Under the pieces are notes generated by a model. It was given only the letters and a program-made list of their open reading frames with translations. It had not been told where the DNA came from and did not search any database. Positions 50,407 to 58,840 of a stretch of DNA of 64,000 bases are shown piece by piece. Source of the DNA: Adlercreutzia mucosicola DSM 19490 (GTDB lineage: Bacteria; Actinomycetota; Coriobacteriia; Coriobacteriales; Eggerthellaceae); NCBI RefSeq assembly GCF_000422625.1, contig NZ_AUGK01000003.1:1-64000 (forward strand), given 5' to 3'. Position numbers and translations under genes: made by a program. Each line of letters begins with the position of its first letter. Position 1 is the first letter of the stretch.

Positions 50407-50931
50407 CTAGCGGCGATCGAAGAACGGGCTCTTGGAGCTGATGCTTATGGGAATGGCGTAGGTTTGAGCCACGTCGTCACCCAGCAGGCGCAGGCGGTCG
50501 GCGGCGGTGCCGGCGCTGAACATCACGCGGGTGTCTACACAGTAGTCGGCGGCTTTGGCGCAGGCGACGCCTAGGGCGATGCCCACGTCGATGGAGTTCA
50601 CTTCGCAGGGCACGCCGACCGCGCGCTCGCCGCAGCGGGCGAAGCCGCAACGCCCGCAGTTAAGTCCCTGGGCCTGCTCGCGTGTGCCCACAAGCACTAC
50701 GGCCAGGCTGTTTCGCACGCAGCCGGCGTCGCGCAGGAAGAACTGATGCCCCCGCTCTTCCCCGATGGCCTCCATGGTGCAGGCGAGGGTTTCCAAGTCG
50801 TCGCCGTCGATCACGGCACATTCCACGACATCGATGCCCTTGCCCTTCGGCGCCGTCCGTGCGGCCACCAGCATCTTCTGGGCGATATCCAAAGCCTGGG
50901 TCTGTCGCAGGTCGCGTTCGTTGTAGAGCAT
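50407..50931 (-). CDS. DUF2148 ferredoxin-like domain protein (copy 2)
   Basis: A 174-residue paralogue of the protein at 45427-45948. GLNCGRCGFARCGERAVGVPC is the cysteine group; AARTAPKGKGIDVVECAVI and CEVNSIDVGIALGVA correspond to the same segments in copy 1. The two agree over most of their length by eye. Function is unknown; an FeS-linked redox role is likely. It is the first gene of the minus-strand accessory block. Confidence 0.82.
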   Translation of the reverse strand: MLYNERDLRQTQALDIAQKMLVAARTAPKGKGIDVVECAVIDGDDLETLACTMEAIGEERGHQFFLRDAGCVRNSLAVVLVGTREQAQGLNCGRCGFARCGERAVGVPCEVNSIDVGIALGVACAKAADYCVDTRVMFSAGTAADRLRLLGDDVAQTYAIPISISSKSPFFDRR

Positions 50932-51052
50932 GGGTCCTCCTCAGGTCCAAAGGGTGCAGGCTCATCTTACACCGATGCCCGGTCCGCGGCGAGGGAGGGA
51001 ATCGCCGCAGACCGGGCCGGGGAGGATAAAGGGAGAGTGGAGGGAGAGTGGA

Positions 51053-51097
51053 GGGAGAGACAATCCCCCGGAAGGGAGAGGCAATCCCCCGGAAGGC
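51053..51097. repeat. Short tandem repeat (22-bp unit, two copies)
   Basis: GGGAGAGACAATCCCCCGGA and GGGAGAGGCAATCCCCCGGA stand in tandem, preceded by two or three copies of GGGAGAGTGGA (from 51031). A GGGGCGGCCTTCAGGCCGCC hairpin of the dispersed repeat family follows at about 51104-51123. Confidence 0.65.
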
Positions 51098-51205
51098 TCT
51101 CGTAGGGGCGGCCTTCAGGCCGCCTGCGGGTGCGGTAGTTGCCAGATGGGTCACGGTTGACAACGGGCGACCGTGCCGGCGGCCGGGGTCGCGTACCATG
51201 GCGCC

Positions 51206-52099
51206 ATGGCCTTATTTGAAGTTGAACATATCGGGGTACGGTATCATCGCAGCGGCGAGCCCTTCGTGCCGTTCTCAGACGTGAGTTTCTCGCTAGAAGC
51301 CGGCTGCCTGTACAACCTGACGGGTCCGTCGGGGTCGGGGAAGTCGACGCTGTTGAATGCCTGCGCGCTGATGATTCCGCGCTCGGGCGGCACCCTATCG
51401 CTGGCGGGCGTGCCCTGTCGGCAGTTTCGCCCGGCCCAGTGGCGCCGCCGGGTGTGTCTCGTGCCCCAGGCCTCGGCGCTCGTGCCGGGCACGGTGCGCG
51501 ACAACCTGCTGTTCCCCTGGACGCTGAAGGTGAACGCCGGCACGCCGCCGCCGAGCGATGAGGTGCTGCGTGCGCTGTTGTCGCTGGCGATGCTGGATGG
51601 GGTGGGGCTCGATCACGCCGCGGCCCAGCTGTCGGGCGGCCAGCAGGCGCGGGTGGCGCTGTTGCGGGCCTTCACGACGCGGCCGACAGTGATGCTGCTG
51701 GACGAAGTGGAGGCCGCGTTGGACGAGCAATCGGCCGTGGCCGTGAGCCGGCTGACGCGCGCCCTGCTCACAAGCGGCACCACCTGTCTGCGCATTCGCC
51801 ATCGGGCCGAAGACGGCTACGCCTACGGGGTGTTCACCCTGGACGGCGGCACGATGAGCTACCAGCAGAACCCCTTGACGGCCGACAACGCCCCTGTCAC
51901 CGACGATGTCTCAGCCCACGATATGGGTGTCTTCCAGATACTGGCATCGCTTGCTCCCACGCCTCCTGCTCCTGCGATGAACGCAAGGCCAAGTGCCTCG
52001 GTCGTTGGCCGCTCGGCCGCGTCCGATGGAGCTTCGGCGGCTTCCACGGCAGCCAGCGCGGTCGGCCCCGCCGCCTCTCCGAAGGAGAGGTCGCGATGA
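51206..52099 (+). CDS. ABC transporter ATP-binding protein, FetA-like
   Basis: A 297-residue ATPase. TGPSGSGKSTLLNA is Walker A, QLSGGQQARVALLRAF the signature, and VMLLDEVEAALDEQ Walker B. The C-terminal 70 residues are a non-conserved Ala/Ser/Pro-rich tail. It is coupled by a four-base overlap (ATGA) to a FetB-like permease, so the pair forms an UPF0014-type exporter such as Escherichia coli FetAB, linked to iron or metal homeostasis. The ATG at 51206 matches the family start; GTG at 51173 lacks a ribosome site. Confidence 0.87.
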   Translation: MALFEVEHIGVRYHRSGEPFVPFSDVSFSLEAGCLYNLTGPSGSGKSTLLNACALMIPRSGGTLSLAGVPCRQFRPAQWRRRVCLVPQASALVPGTVRDNLLFPWTLKVNAGTPPPSDEVLRALLSLAMLDGVGLDHAAAQLSGGQQARVALLRAFTTRPTVMLLDEVEAALDEQSAVAVSRLTRALLTSGTTCLRIRHRAEDGYAYGVFTLDGGTMSYQQNPLTADNAPVTDDVSAHDMGVFQILASLAPTPPAPAMNARPSASVVGRSAASDGASAASTAASAVGPAASPKERSR

Positions 52100-52914
52100 C
52101 GGGTGGCGTGGTGAACATCGGCTACGTGGAACTGGTGGCAGCCAGCTTGCTGATGCTGGTGGCCGGCGTGGTGTCGTGGCGGCTGCGGCTGGGCCAGACG
52201 CGGCGCATCGCCATCTCCACGGTGCGCGCGTTTCTGCAGCTGCTGGCCATGGGCCTTCTGCTGGTGTACCTGTTCCAGTACCAAACTTGGTGGCTTGTGT
52301 GCCTGGTGCTACTGGGCATGTGCATCGCGGCCACGCAGATCGCCGTGGGGCGCACGAAGAACGTGGTGCGCGGGCTGTGGGTGGACACGTTTCTGTCCAT
52401 CACGGTGTCGTCGATCGTCATCGCCCTGGTGGTCGTGGAGTGCATCATCCATGCCGATCCGTGGTACAGCGCCAAGGAGATGATCCCCATTTCCGGCATG
52501 ATTCTGGGCAATACCCTGGCCTCGGCAGCCGTGGCCATCGATCGGCTGTTCGCCAGCATGGACGCGCGGTCGAACGAGATCTATATGATGGTGGCCCTGG
52601 GCGCCACGCCGCGGGAGGCGGCCTTCCCGTCGATCAAGGCGGCTGTGGGTGCGGGCATGACGCCCGAGCTGGCACGGCTGTCGGCGGCGGGCATCGTGCA
52701 GATTCCCGGCATGATGTCGGGGCAGATTCTGGCCGGGGCCGATCCTGTCATCGCGGCGAAATACCAGATCGTCGTGCTGCTGATGATCTCGGCGGCCACG
52801 ACGTTGTCCATCGTCATGATGTGCTTCCTCGCCTACAAGAAGCGCTTTGCGGCCGAGGGCTATTACTTGGATGCGGCCCTGCGCGACGATGGCGCGGGGA
52901 GGGGCCAAGGGTAG
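52096..52914 (+). CDS. FetB/UPF0014-family permease
   Basis: A 272-residue membrane protein with about seven helices. VRAFLQLLAMGLLLVYLF, EMIPISGMILGNTLASAAVA and GIVQIPGMMSGQILAGADP are the conserved UPF0014 motifs. FetB with its ATPase exports iron or related cargo in enterobacteria; the substrate here is not shown. ATG lies in the end of the ATPase gene. Confidence 0.9.
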   Translation: MTGGVVNIGYVELVAASLLMLVAGVVSWRLRLGQTRRIAISTVRAFLQLLAMGLLLVYLFQYQTWWLVCLVLLGMCIAATQIAVGRTKNVVRGLWVDTFLSITVSSIVIALVVVECIIHADPWYSAKEMIPISGMILGNTLASAAVAIDRLFASMDARSNEIYMMVALGATPREAAFPSIKAAVGAGMTPELARLSAAGIVQIPGMMSGQILAGADPVIAAKYQIVVLLMISAATTLSIVMMCFLAYKKRFAAEGYYLDAALRDDGAGRGQG

Positions 52915-53064
52915 GGAAAGTGCCGGCGCGGCCGAGATACGACCGTGGTCCGCGCCCAATTGTGAAGCCCCGCTGACGTTTTGGCATCTTCGGTGGCGCG
53001 CGGCAGCGAGACGTGGTTACCTAAAGGGGAAAGATTCGCGCTACTGAAAGCAAGGAGCCGTTCT

Positions 53065-53754
53065 ATGGCTGAAACGACATCGCAGCCTCCCTTCGACACG
53101 TTCATCTTCGATTTGGATGGCACGCTGCTCGATACCCTCGATGACCTGGTGGTGCTCACGAACGACGTCCTGGCGGCGTCGGGCATGCCGCCGCGTACGC
53201 GGGAGGAGATTAACTCTTACGTGGGCAACGGCGCTATGGCGCTCATTCGCCAGGCAGTGCCCGCGGGCACGTCCGACGAAGAGGCCGAACAGGTGCGCCG
53301 GCGTTGGACGTCGCTGTACGGCGACTATCCCAACGACCTGACCCATCCCTACGAGGGGGTGGAGTCGATGTTGGCCGACCTGCGGGTCGCGGAGTGCAAG
53401 CTGGGCATTCTGTCCAACAAGTTCGACGGCGGCGTGCAGTTCATCGTGAAGAAGTGTCTGGACGGGATGGCCGATGCGGTTCACGGGGAAGGCGGCCCGC
53501 AGAACTTCCCGCGCAAGCCCGACCCCACCGGGCTGCTGGCGACTATTGAAGAGCTGGGGAGCACGCCGGCGCGCACGGCCTACGTGGGCGACTCGCCGGG
53601 CGATATCCACGTGGCGCGCAACGCCGGCTGCTATGCCATTGGCGTGACCTGGGGCTATCACGAGCCTGGTGACTTCGCTGCCGAAGGCTGGGAGCCCGAT
53701 CTGCTGGTGGATCATCCGGCGCAGATCACGGCCTTGGCCCCCGAGGCGCAATAG
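53065..53754 (+). CDS. HAD-superfamily hydrolase, phosphoglycolate phosphatase-like
   Basis: A 229-residue phosphatase. FIFDLDGTLLDTLDDL holds the nucleophile Asp, ILSNKFDG the motif II region, and YVGDSPGDIHVARNAGC motif IV. The helical cap (SYVGNGAMALIRQAVP) is typical of Gph/PpaX subfamily I HADs. It cleaves phosphate esters such as 2-phosphoglycolate or pyrophosphate; the exact substrate is not resolved. ATG 53065 follows AAGGAG. The VanZ gene follows after two bases, so they form an operon. Confidence 0.9.
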   Translation: MAETTSQPPFDTFIFDLDGTLLDTLDDLVVLTNDVLAASGMPPRTREEINSYVGNGAMALIRQAVPAGTSDEEAEQVRRRWTSLYGDYPNDLTHPYEGVESMLADLRVAECKLGILSNKFDGGVQFIVKKCLDGMADAVHGEGGPQNFPRKPDPTGLLATIEELGSTPARTAYVGDSPGDIHVARNAGCYAIGVTWGYHEPGDFAAEGWEPDLLVDHPAQITALAPEAQ

Positions 53755-53756
53755 CC

Positions 53757-54197
53757 GTGACGAGGCGCGCGAAGCTCGTCGCTGCCTGGGGCGCCGTGGC
53801 GCTGTGGGCGGCGTTCATCTTTCTCATGTCCGCCCATACGGGCAGCGACTTGGATGACGGTTCGGGCCTGGTGGCCCAGATCAAGCGCTGGCTGTCGGCC
53901 CTGGCCGCGCCCGTGTTCGGCCCGGATACCGATGTGGTGTCGGTGGCGGCGCACTTCAGCGAATATGTGGTGCTTGGCGCGCTGCTGTTCGTGGCGCTGT
54001 GGCAAACCCGCCCCGATGCCCGATGGGCGCTGCTGGTCGCGGCGGCCATCGGGCTGGCCAGCCTGTACGGCGCCAGCGACGAGTTCCACCAGCTGTTCGT
54101 GCCCGGGCGCCTGTGCGATCCGGCCGATTGGCTGACCGATACCCTGGGTGCCGCCCTGGGAGTGGGCGCATCTGCCCTGGTGGTACGGGGCAGGTAG
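53757..54197 (+). CDS. VanZ-like membrane protein
   Basis: A 146-residue protein with four membrane helices. ALWAAFIFLMSAHTGSDL, AAHFSEYVVLGALLF and SDEFHQLFVPGR...DWLTDTLGAALG are the conserved VanZ segments. The first VanZ was found with teicoplanin resistance, but most homologues have no known job. The GTG start is only two bases after the preceding stop, so translation is coupled. Confidence 0.88.
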   Translation: MTRRAKLVAAWGAVALWAAFIFLMSAHTGSDLDDGSGLVAQIKRWLSALAAPVFGPDTDVVSVAAHFSEYVVLGALLFVALWQTRPDARWALLVAAAIGLASLYGASDEFHQLFVPGRLCDPADWLTDTLGAALGVGASALVVRGR

Positions 54198-54225
54198 GGA
54201 AGCAGCTCGCAGTCCCCCGCGCGAC

Positions 54226-54255
54226 AGCCGGCCCCGCGCTCGGGCAGGGCCGGCT
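54226..54255. terminator. Hairpin between convergent vanZ-like and flavoprotein genes
   Basis: AGCCGGCCC and GGGCCGGCT form a nine-pair stem with a 12-base loop. It can serve transcripts from both sides; T-runs are weak. Confidence 0.55.
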
Positions 54256-54265
54256 TGAGGGAGGG

Positions 54266-55825
54266 CTAAGCGCTCAGCTCGGCGAGGGCCTTGCCGGTCA
54301 AGCGTCCCATGGTAAGGGCGCTGGAATTCGAGCAATGGCGCACGAAGCTGCGGTTGTACATGAATCGGTGCGTGCACTCGCCCACCACGTACAGGCCCGT
54401 GATGGCGCTCTCGTCGGCCCGGACGGCCTGGCAGTCGGCGTTGGTCTTCACGCCGCCCATGGTGGCCACATAGGAAGGCACGTAGCTGACCAGGTAATAG
54501 GGGCCGCTTGCGTAAGCCGTCAACTTTTCGGCGGTCTTGCCGAAGGCCTCGTCTGCGCCCGACTCGGCGACTGCTTGGTAGGCGGCGAACGTCTCGGGCA
54601 GAGCTGGCAGCTGAGCCGTTTCGGCCAGGGCCTCGATGGTGTCGGCCTTGAGCAGGCCGTCGGTTCCCACGCCCTTCTCCAGAACGGCGACGACCTCGCC
54701 GTCGGAGCTATCGAACAGCGCGAAGTAGGGGGCAGCGTCGCGATCGGCCATGGTGGTGGCCAGGGCGATGGGCGGCAGCGCCTCGTTGATGAACCGCTCG
54801 CCCGCCGCATCCACGATCAGCTTGGTGGCGGTGGCGCCGCCCTCCAGGGCCTTTCCGTGAATCGACTGATCGCACAGCAGCTCGAAGTCGGGATCCACTG
54901 CGGTCAGGGCGCGGGCGGGCACGATAACGTTGGGGATCACCCAGCAGTCCTCATATAGGGCGGCGTCCACGGCCTTCGCCATGGTCATGCCGTCGCCAGT
55001 GTTCATGGCGTTGCCCTGGTACTGGAAGCCGATCTTGTTGATGGTGGGCACCAGCTCGTCGCAGTAGGCCTCGCTCGCGCCGAAGCCGCCCGTGGCCAGC
55101 ACGACCACCGGAGCACGCAGCTCGCTTTCCGCGCCGTCATCGACGCGCACGCCCACCACGGCGTCGCCCTCGGTGATCAATTCCAGCGCTTCGGTGGACA
55201 GGCGCAGGTCAACGCCGAGGTTGTCGAGGGCGTGCACCATCTGTTCGACCACAAAGGCGCCGGGCAGCGTGTCGCTAAGGTTGCTCGCGTCGGGCTTCAC
55301 TGTGTCGGTGCCCACCATTTCTTTGGTGAAGGACTGCTGGAAATCTACCCCGAGCTCTTCCATCCAGGCGATGGTCTCGCAGCTTGCGGCCATGAGCGCC
55401 TTCACACGGTCGTAATCGGGGTAGGGCGCGTCCACCTTGCCGGTTTCCGTGGCCTTGGTGTAGCGGGCGATGAAGTCGTCCATGGTGTCCTCGGGGCCAT
55501 CCTGGAACTGCCAGAACTCCTCGTTATCGGCGATCTGCAGAATGGAGACGTTGCCCATGGAGGTCTGAAACGTGGAACCGGCGAAGGGCGCCTTGTCGAT
55601 GAGGATGACCGACGCGCCGTTCTCGGCAGCGGAGCGCGCGCAGGCCATGCCCGACAGGCCGGCTCCGATGATAATCAGGTCGGCGTCAGGGCCGACGGCT
55701 GTCTCGCCGGCGTTGTCCGTTTCGGCGGTGTCGGTCTTGCTCGCGCAACCGCCCAGGGCGATGGAGGCGCCTAGTATGGATGCGCCGATGCAGAAGGCTC
55801 TGCGGCTCAGATGGGTTGGGGTCAT
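54266..55825 (-). CDS. Tat-exported FAD-dependent reductase, fumarate reductase type (third copy)
   Basis: A 519-residue flavoprotein. The N-terminus has SRRAFCIG with twin arginine (8-9) and a lipobox GGC (Cys27). LIIIGAGLSGMACARSAAE is the FAD site, and VVLATGGFGASEAYCDELVP and YVVGECTHRFMY belong to the conserved FAD-binding-2 frame. It is expected to reduce an organic acceptor at the outer face of the membrane. It is divergent from a membrane LuxR regulator of 515 residues, the same layout and regulator length as at 2.2-5.6 kb. Substrate unknown. Confidence 0.87.
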   Translation of the reverse strand: MTPTHLSRRAFCIGASILGASIALGGCASKTDTAETDNAGETAVGPDADLIIIGAGLSGMACARSAAENGASVILIDKAPFAGSTFQTSMGNVSILQIADNEEFWQFQDGPEDTMDDFIARYTKATETGKVDAPYPDYDRVKALMAASCETIAWMEELGVDFQQSFTKEMVGTDTVKPDASNLSDTLPGAFVVEQMVHALDNLGVDLRLSTEALELITEGDAVVGVRVDDGAESELRAPVVVLATGGFGASEAYCDELVPTINKIGFQYQGNAMNTGDGMTMAKAVDAALYEDCWVIPNVIVPARALTAVDPDFELLCDQSIHGKALEGGATATKLIVDAAGERFINEALPPIALATTMADRDAAPYFALFDSSDGEVVAVLEKGVGTDGLLKADTIEALAETAQLPALPETFAAYQAVAESGADEAFGKTAEKLTAYASGPYYLVSYVPSYVATMGGVKTNADCQAVRADESAITGLYVVGECTHRFMYNRSFVRHCSNSSALTMGRLTGKALAELSA

Positions 55826-55935
55826 GGTTCCTCCCTCTTGTAGGTGATGCTCTCATCCCCCGTTTAACGGGACCGCTCGGGGGCATCGACATCATGGAAA
55901 AGAGGTGATGAAGCTTTGTCGCACGAATCGATTCC

Positions 55936-55960
55936 CTTGTCCCTCGAAAGGGATGACAAG
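55936..55960. promoter_or_regulatory. 25-bp near-palindrome in the divergent LuxR/flavoprotein spacer
   Basis: CTTGTCCCTCGAAAGGGATG followed by ACAAG reads almost the same on both strands. Its central position between the two divergent starts fits an operator; no test of this is possible here. Confidence 0.4.
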
Positions 55961-56017
55961 CGAGGATTGACGGGTTTTAACTGCGGCTTCTTCCCTCGTC
56001 CTCCTCGCTGCCTTCGT

Positions 56018-56023
56018 TATAAT
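56018..56023 (+). promoter_or_regulatory. Candidate -10 box of the second LuxR gene
   Basis: TATAAT lies 35 bases before the ATG. The matching -35 region is poor. Confidence 0.5.
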
Positions 56024-56058
56024 CACTTGGAAGCGAAAGCCTCTGAGGGGGATCGGGG

Positions 56059-57606
56059 ATGGAACAGCTGCGGGAACACAAACTGCGCGTGATCGCCGCC
56101 GTGGCGGTGGTGGGCTTCGGTCTGCTTCAGGGCGCGCGGTTGCTCGACGGAGGATCGGGCCCCTATAGTCAGGACGAGTTCGCCCTTTACGGGCTGCTCG
56201 TCGACGGCCTTACCTTCCTTACCGTGGCGCTGCTGTCCTACTTCGCGAAAATCGAGCGGCCCGATACGCTGTTCGTCGTGGGCGTGTCGGCAACCGTTGC
56301 CTATGTGCTGCTTGCCGTGGTTGGCCCCGTATCGATGCTGTGGATGCTGGTGAAACAGACCTGCGCCGGCATTAGCTGGGCCACGAACATCTTGTGCTGG
56401 ATGTACGTGTTCACCTGCTACCGCCCGCGCATCGCGCTGCTGATGATCGCCTTGGGCTACGCGGTGGATGTGGCCATCCAGCCGCTGCTGGGCGATCTGG
56501 GAACTGCGCCTTTGGTGTTCGTGCCCGTGTATCTGCTCTCGGTGTTCCTGCTGTGGCTGTGCCTGCGGAAGTCCGATGCCGTGGCCGCGGCTATGCATGA
56601 GCCCTCTATTCCGAAGACGACGCTGCAAGAAGCCTTCTCCCGTACGCGCCGCGCCATCGTGGCCACCTTTGCGTTCTCGTTCGTGTGCGGCTTCGTCGTG
56701 GAATCGGACGCTCTTTTGGCGGGTGCGTTGTATTCCCAGACCGTTCTCACGGCATGGATGTGCTTGGGGGTGGCAGTGGTCATGGTGCTGCTGCTTTCTC
56801 TGTTTCGGGTGCGTAAGGTGAACATGGATTACATTTCGCCCGTGGCCGCCATCTGTATTGCCACGGTGCTGGCCCTGCGCTTCTTCGGGGTGGGGGACGT
56901 GGCGTTCTCGGGCGGTCTTATGACGGCGACGCTGATTTCGTTCTACGTGTTTCTGTGGCTCATGTTCGTCAGCGAGGCTTTCGAGCGCACCTTGCCGGCG
57001 TTCTTTCTGTTGGGCCTCGCCCTGGCGGTCGCGCGCATCTCGGTGGCCTGCGGTCGCTTCAGCGCCCTCGTGGCGAGCAGCGTGATGCCGCTGGATGAGA
57101 CGGCCATCATCGTGGCGATGATGTGGGCGCTGGTCATAACGGTGTCGGGGGTGTTTATTGCCCAGCGTAGCTATGTGGCCAAACTTGGTCGCCGCGCCTA
57201 CGATGTGGCGGAAGGCGAGCGGGGCGGTACGGGGCTGGCGGCGGTGGCTGGGCAGGAGTCAGAAGGCGGCGTGTCGGGTGATGCCGCCGCGCTGGGAAGC
57301 GCCATGGCAGCAGGTACCGACGCGGGCCTTCTGGACGTCTCGGCCCAAGAGCGGGCGCTGGAGCGGCTTATGGCCGAAGGCGGCCTGTCCGCGCGGGAGA
57401 GCGATATTCTGCGCGATTTCGCCACGGGGCGCACGGCGCGCTATATAGCCGACTGGTATCTCATTTCCGAGCACACGGTGAAGACGCACTTGCGTCGTGC
57501 TTATGCGAAGCTCGATGTGCACTCGCGCCAGGAGCTGCTCGATCGCATGGATGAGATAGTGGCTGAGGAATACCGCCAGCAGGCGATGCGCCGCCACGGG
57601 CTATAA
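56059..57606 (+). CDS. Membrane-anchored LuxR-family transcriptional regulator (second copy)
   Basis: A 515-residue protein, same length and plan as the regulator at 4102-5649. About ten to twelve membrane helices fill residues 15-375; an Ala/Gly-rich linker (about 380-430) follows; the LuxR helix-turn-helix spans about 443-505 (LSARESDILRDFATGRTARY ... HTVKTHLRRAYAKLDVHS). It probably controls the divergent FAD reductase at 54266-55825 after sensing a membrane-permeable ligand. Its last six bases overlap the convergent dehydrogenase gene. Confidence 0.9.
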   Translation: MEQLREHKLRVIAAVAVVGFGLLQGARLLDGGSGPYSQDEFALYGLLVDGLTFLTVALLSYFAKIERPDTLFVVGVSATVAYVLLAVVGPVSMLWMLVKQTCAGISWATNILCWMYVFTCYRPRIALLMIALGYAVDVAIQPLLGDLGTAPLVFVPVYLLSVFLLWLCLRKSDAVAAAMHEPSIPKTTLQEAFSRTRRAIVATFAFSFVCGFVVESDALLAGALYSQTVLTAWMCLGVAVVMVLLLSLFRVRKVNMDYISPVAAICIATVLALRFFGVGDVAFSGGLMTATLISFYVFLWLMFVSEAFERTLPAFFLLGLALAVARISVACGRFSALVASSVMPLDETAIIVAMMWALVITVSGVFIAQRSYVAKLGRRAYDVAEGERGGTGLAAVAGQESEGGVSGDAAALGSAMAAGTDAGLLDVSAQERALERLMAEGGLSARESDILRDFATGRTARYIADWYLISEHTVKTHLRRAYAKLDVHSRQELLDRMDEIVAEEYRQQAMRRHGL

Positions 57607-58530
57607 GCGACGCAGGCCGTTCCAGGCGGCCATGGTGATGCAGCTGGGCACCACTTTCCCCACGAGGCGCAGGGCCGCCGATTGGGGGCTGGCGCAGGCG
57701 ACGGCCAGGTGCGCGCGGTTGGCGCCCAGGGTGCGGCGCACCACGGTGGCGGCGTCTTGCTCGCCGAGCAGGTGGCCCACATCCTGGTCGCCGCCCGAGG
57801 CGCGGGCCACCTTTTCGAAACCGGTTTTCACCCAGGTGGGGCACAGGGCCGTGGCGGTGATGCCCGTGCCGTGCAGCTCCCAGCGCAAGGCGCGGGTGTA
57901 GCGCAGCACGAAGGCCTTGCTGGCGGCGTATACATTCATATGGGGCAGGGGAACGAAGGCGGCGGCCGAGGCCACCTGGATGATGCGACTGCCGCGCCCC
58001 ATGAAAGGCAGCGCGCTGTGGGTCATATCCACCAGGGCGCGGCAGTTCAAATCGATCATGGCGTTCACGGCACCTTCGGAGATGGTCTGCCAGTCGCCAA
58101 ACTTGCCGAAACCGGCTGCGTTCACGAGGAAGGTGACGCGGGGCTGTTCGGCGGCCAGTTGGGCGCGCACCGAGGCGACGCCCTCGGGATGGGCCAGGTT
58201 GGCTGCCATGATGCGGCACGGCGTGTCCAACGAGGCGGCCACGGCGGCCAGGGATTCCTCGTTGCGGGCGATCAGCCACAGCTCGTCGGCCACCTGCAGG
58301 CTGTCCAGCTGGCGCGCGAACTCGCGCCCCAGGCCCGACGAGGCTCCGGTGATGAGGGCCACCCGCTTGGGAGCGTCGGGGGTAATAGGGGCGTCGGCAT
58401 GGGGGCGCATATCGACGTAAGCGCCGGCATCGATGGCCGGCAGAGGTTGCGCAGTCCGCGCATTGTCGGCCATGGTGGCGTCATCCTGTGCCTGAATCGT
58501 GGCGGCGTTCGCTGTCGCTGAATTGCTCAT
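57601..58530 (-). CDS. Short-chain dehydrogenase/reductase
   Basis: A 309-residue SDR enzyme with an N-terminal extension of about 50 residues. ALITGASSGLGREFARQL is the NAD(P)-binding motif, NAAGFG the structural NAG motif, and YAASKAF with a preceding Ser (QVASAA) holds the catalytic Tyr and Lys. The arginine after the first strand (IARNEE) suggests NADP(H). The C-terminus has VVPSCITMAAWNGLRRL. Substrate unknown. It is convergent with the LuxR gene and overlaps its stop. Confidence 0.87.
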   Translation of the reverse strand: MSNSATANAATIQAQDDATMADNARTAQPLPAIDAGAYVDMRPHADAPITPDAPKRVALITGASSGLGREFARQLDSLQVADELWLIARNEESLAAVAASLDTPCRIMAANLAHPEGVASVRAQLAAEQPRVTFLVNAAGFGKFGDWQTISEGAVNAMIDLNCRALVDMTHSALPFMGRGSRIIQVASAAAFVPLPHMNVYAASKAFVLRYTRALRWELHGTGITATALCPTWVKTGFEKVARASGGDQDVGHLLGEQDAATVVRRTLGANRAHLAVACASPQSAALRLVGKVVPSCITMAAWNGLRRL

Positions 58531-58673
58531 AGAGCCCCTTCCGTTGCGTTCCGTGAGTTTAACCTATCAGCAAGAAGGACGTCTTCGTCCGGGAAGTAGC
58601 TAATTGTTGCAATGATGTCGCTCTCTAGGTTTTCTGACAGCTCTCTCAGTGCACTCTCTAACTCTCCAATGAA

Positions 58674-58748
58674 CTCTCTAAAACTACTCTCTAAATTAGA
58701 GAGCTTTTTAGAGAGCAGTTTTAGAGAGTAGTCGGAAAACTGAGAGAG
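58674..58748. repeat. CTCTCTA/TAGAGAG palindromic repeat upstream of the AlbA_2-type gene
   Basis: Positions 58674-58732 are identical to 60586-60644 except for one base. Arms CTCTCTAAAACTACTCTCTA and its complement can fold into a long hairpin. Further TAGAGAG units continue to 58762 and abut a TATAAT at 58768, so the repeat covers the expected -35 region. More CTCTCTA-like units begin at 58621. Confidence 0.8.
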
Positions 58749-58767
58749 TAGTTTTAGAGAGCTGCGT

Positions 58768-58773
58768 TATAAT
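58768..58773 (+). promoter_or_regulatory. -10 box of the AlbA_2-type gene, overlapped by repeats
   Basis: TATAAT lies 68 bases before the ATG at 58841. The bases 17 upstream lie in the TAGTTTTAGAGAG repeat, so a protein bound there would block RNA polymerase. Confidence 0.55.
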
Positions 58774-58840
58774 GGCCTTCATTCTTACGGGGCAAATCCT
58801 GGCGGTAAATCTGGCAATGGCGGTTGGTTGGTGAGGCAGC

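Noticed and set aside
48519-50441. 640-codon frame on the plus strand opposite the unknown 550-residue protein
   Set aside because: It lacks a ribosome site and is low in complexity. The minus-strand frame has a start with AAGAGG, a coiled coil and an ordered C-terminal domain.
51031-51123. CRISPR-like array in the tandem repeats before the FetA-like gene
   Set aside because: Only two 22-base units plus short purine-rich repeats; there are no unique spacers and no cas genes.
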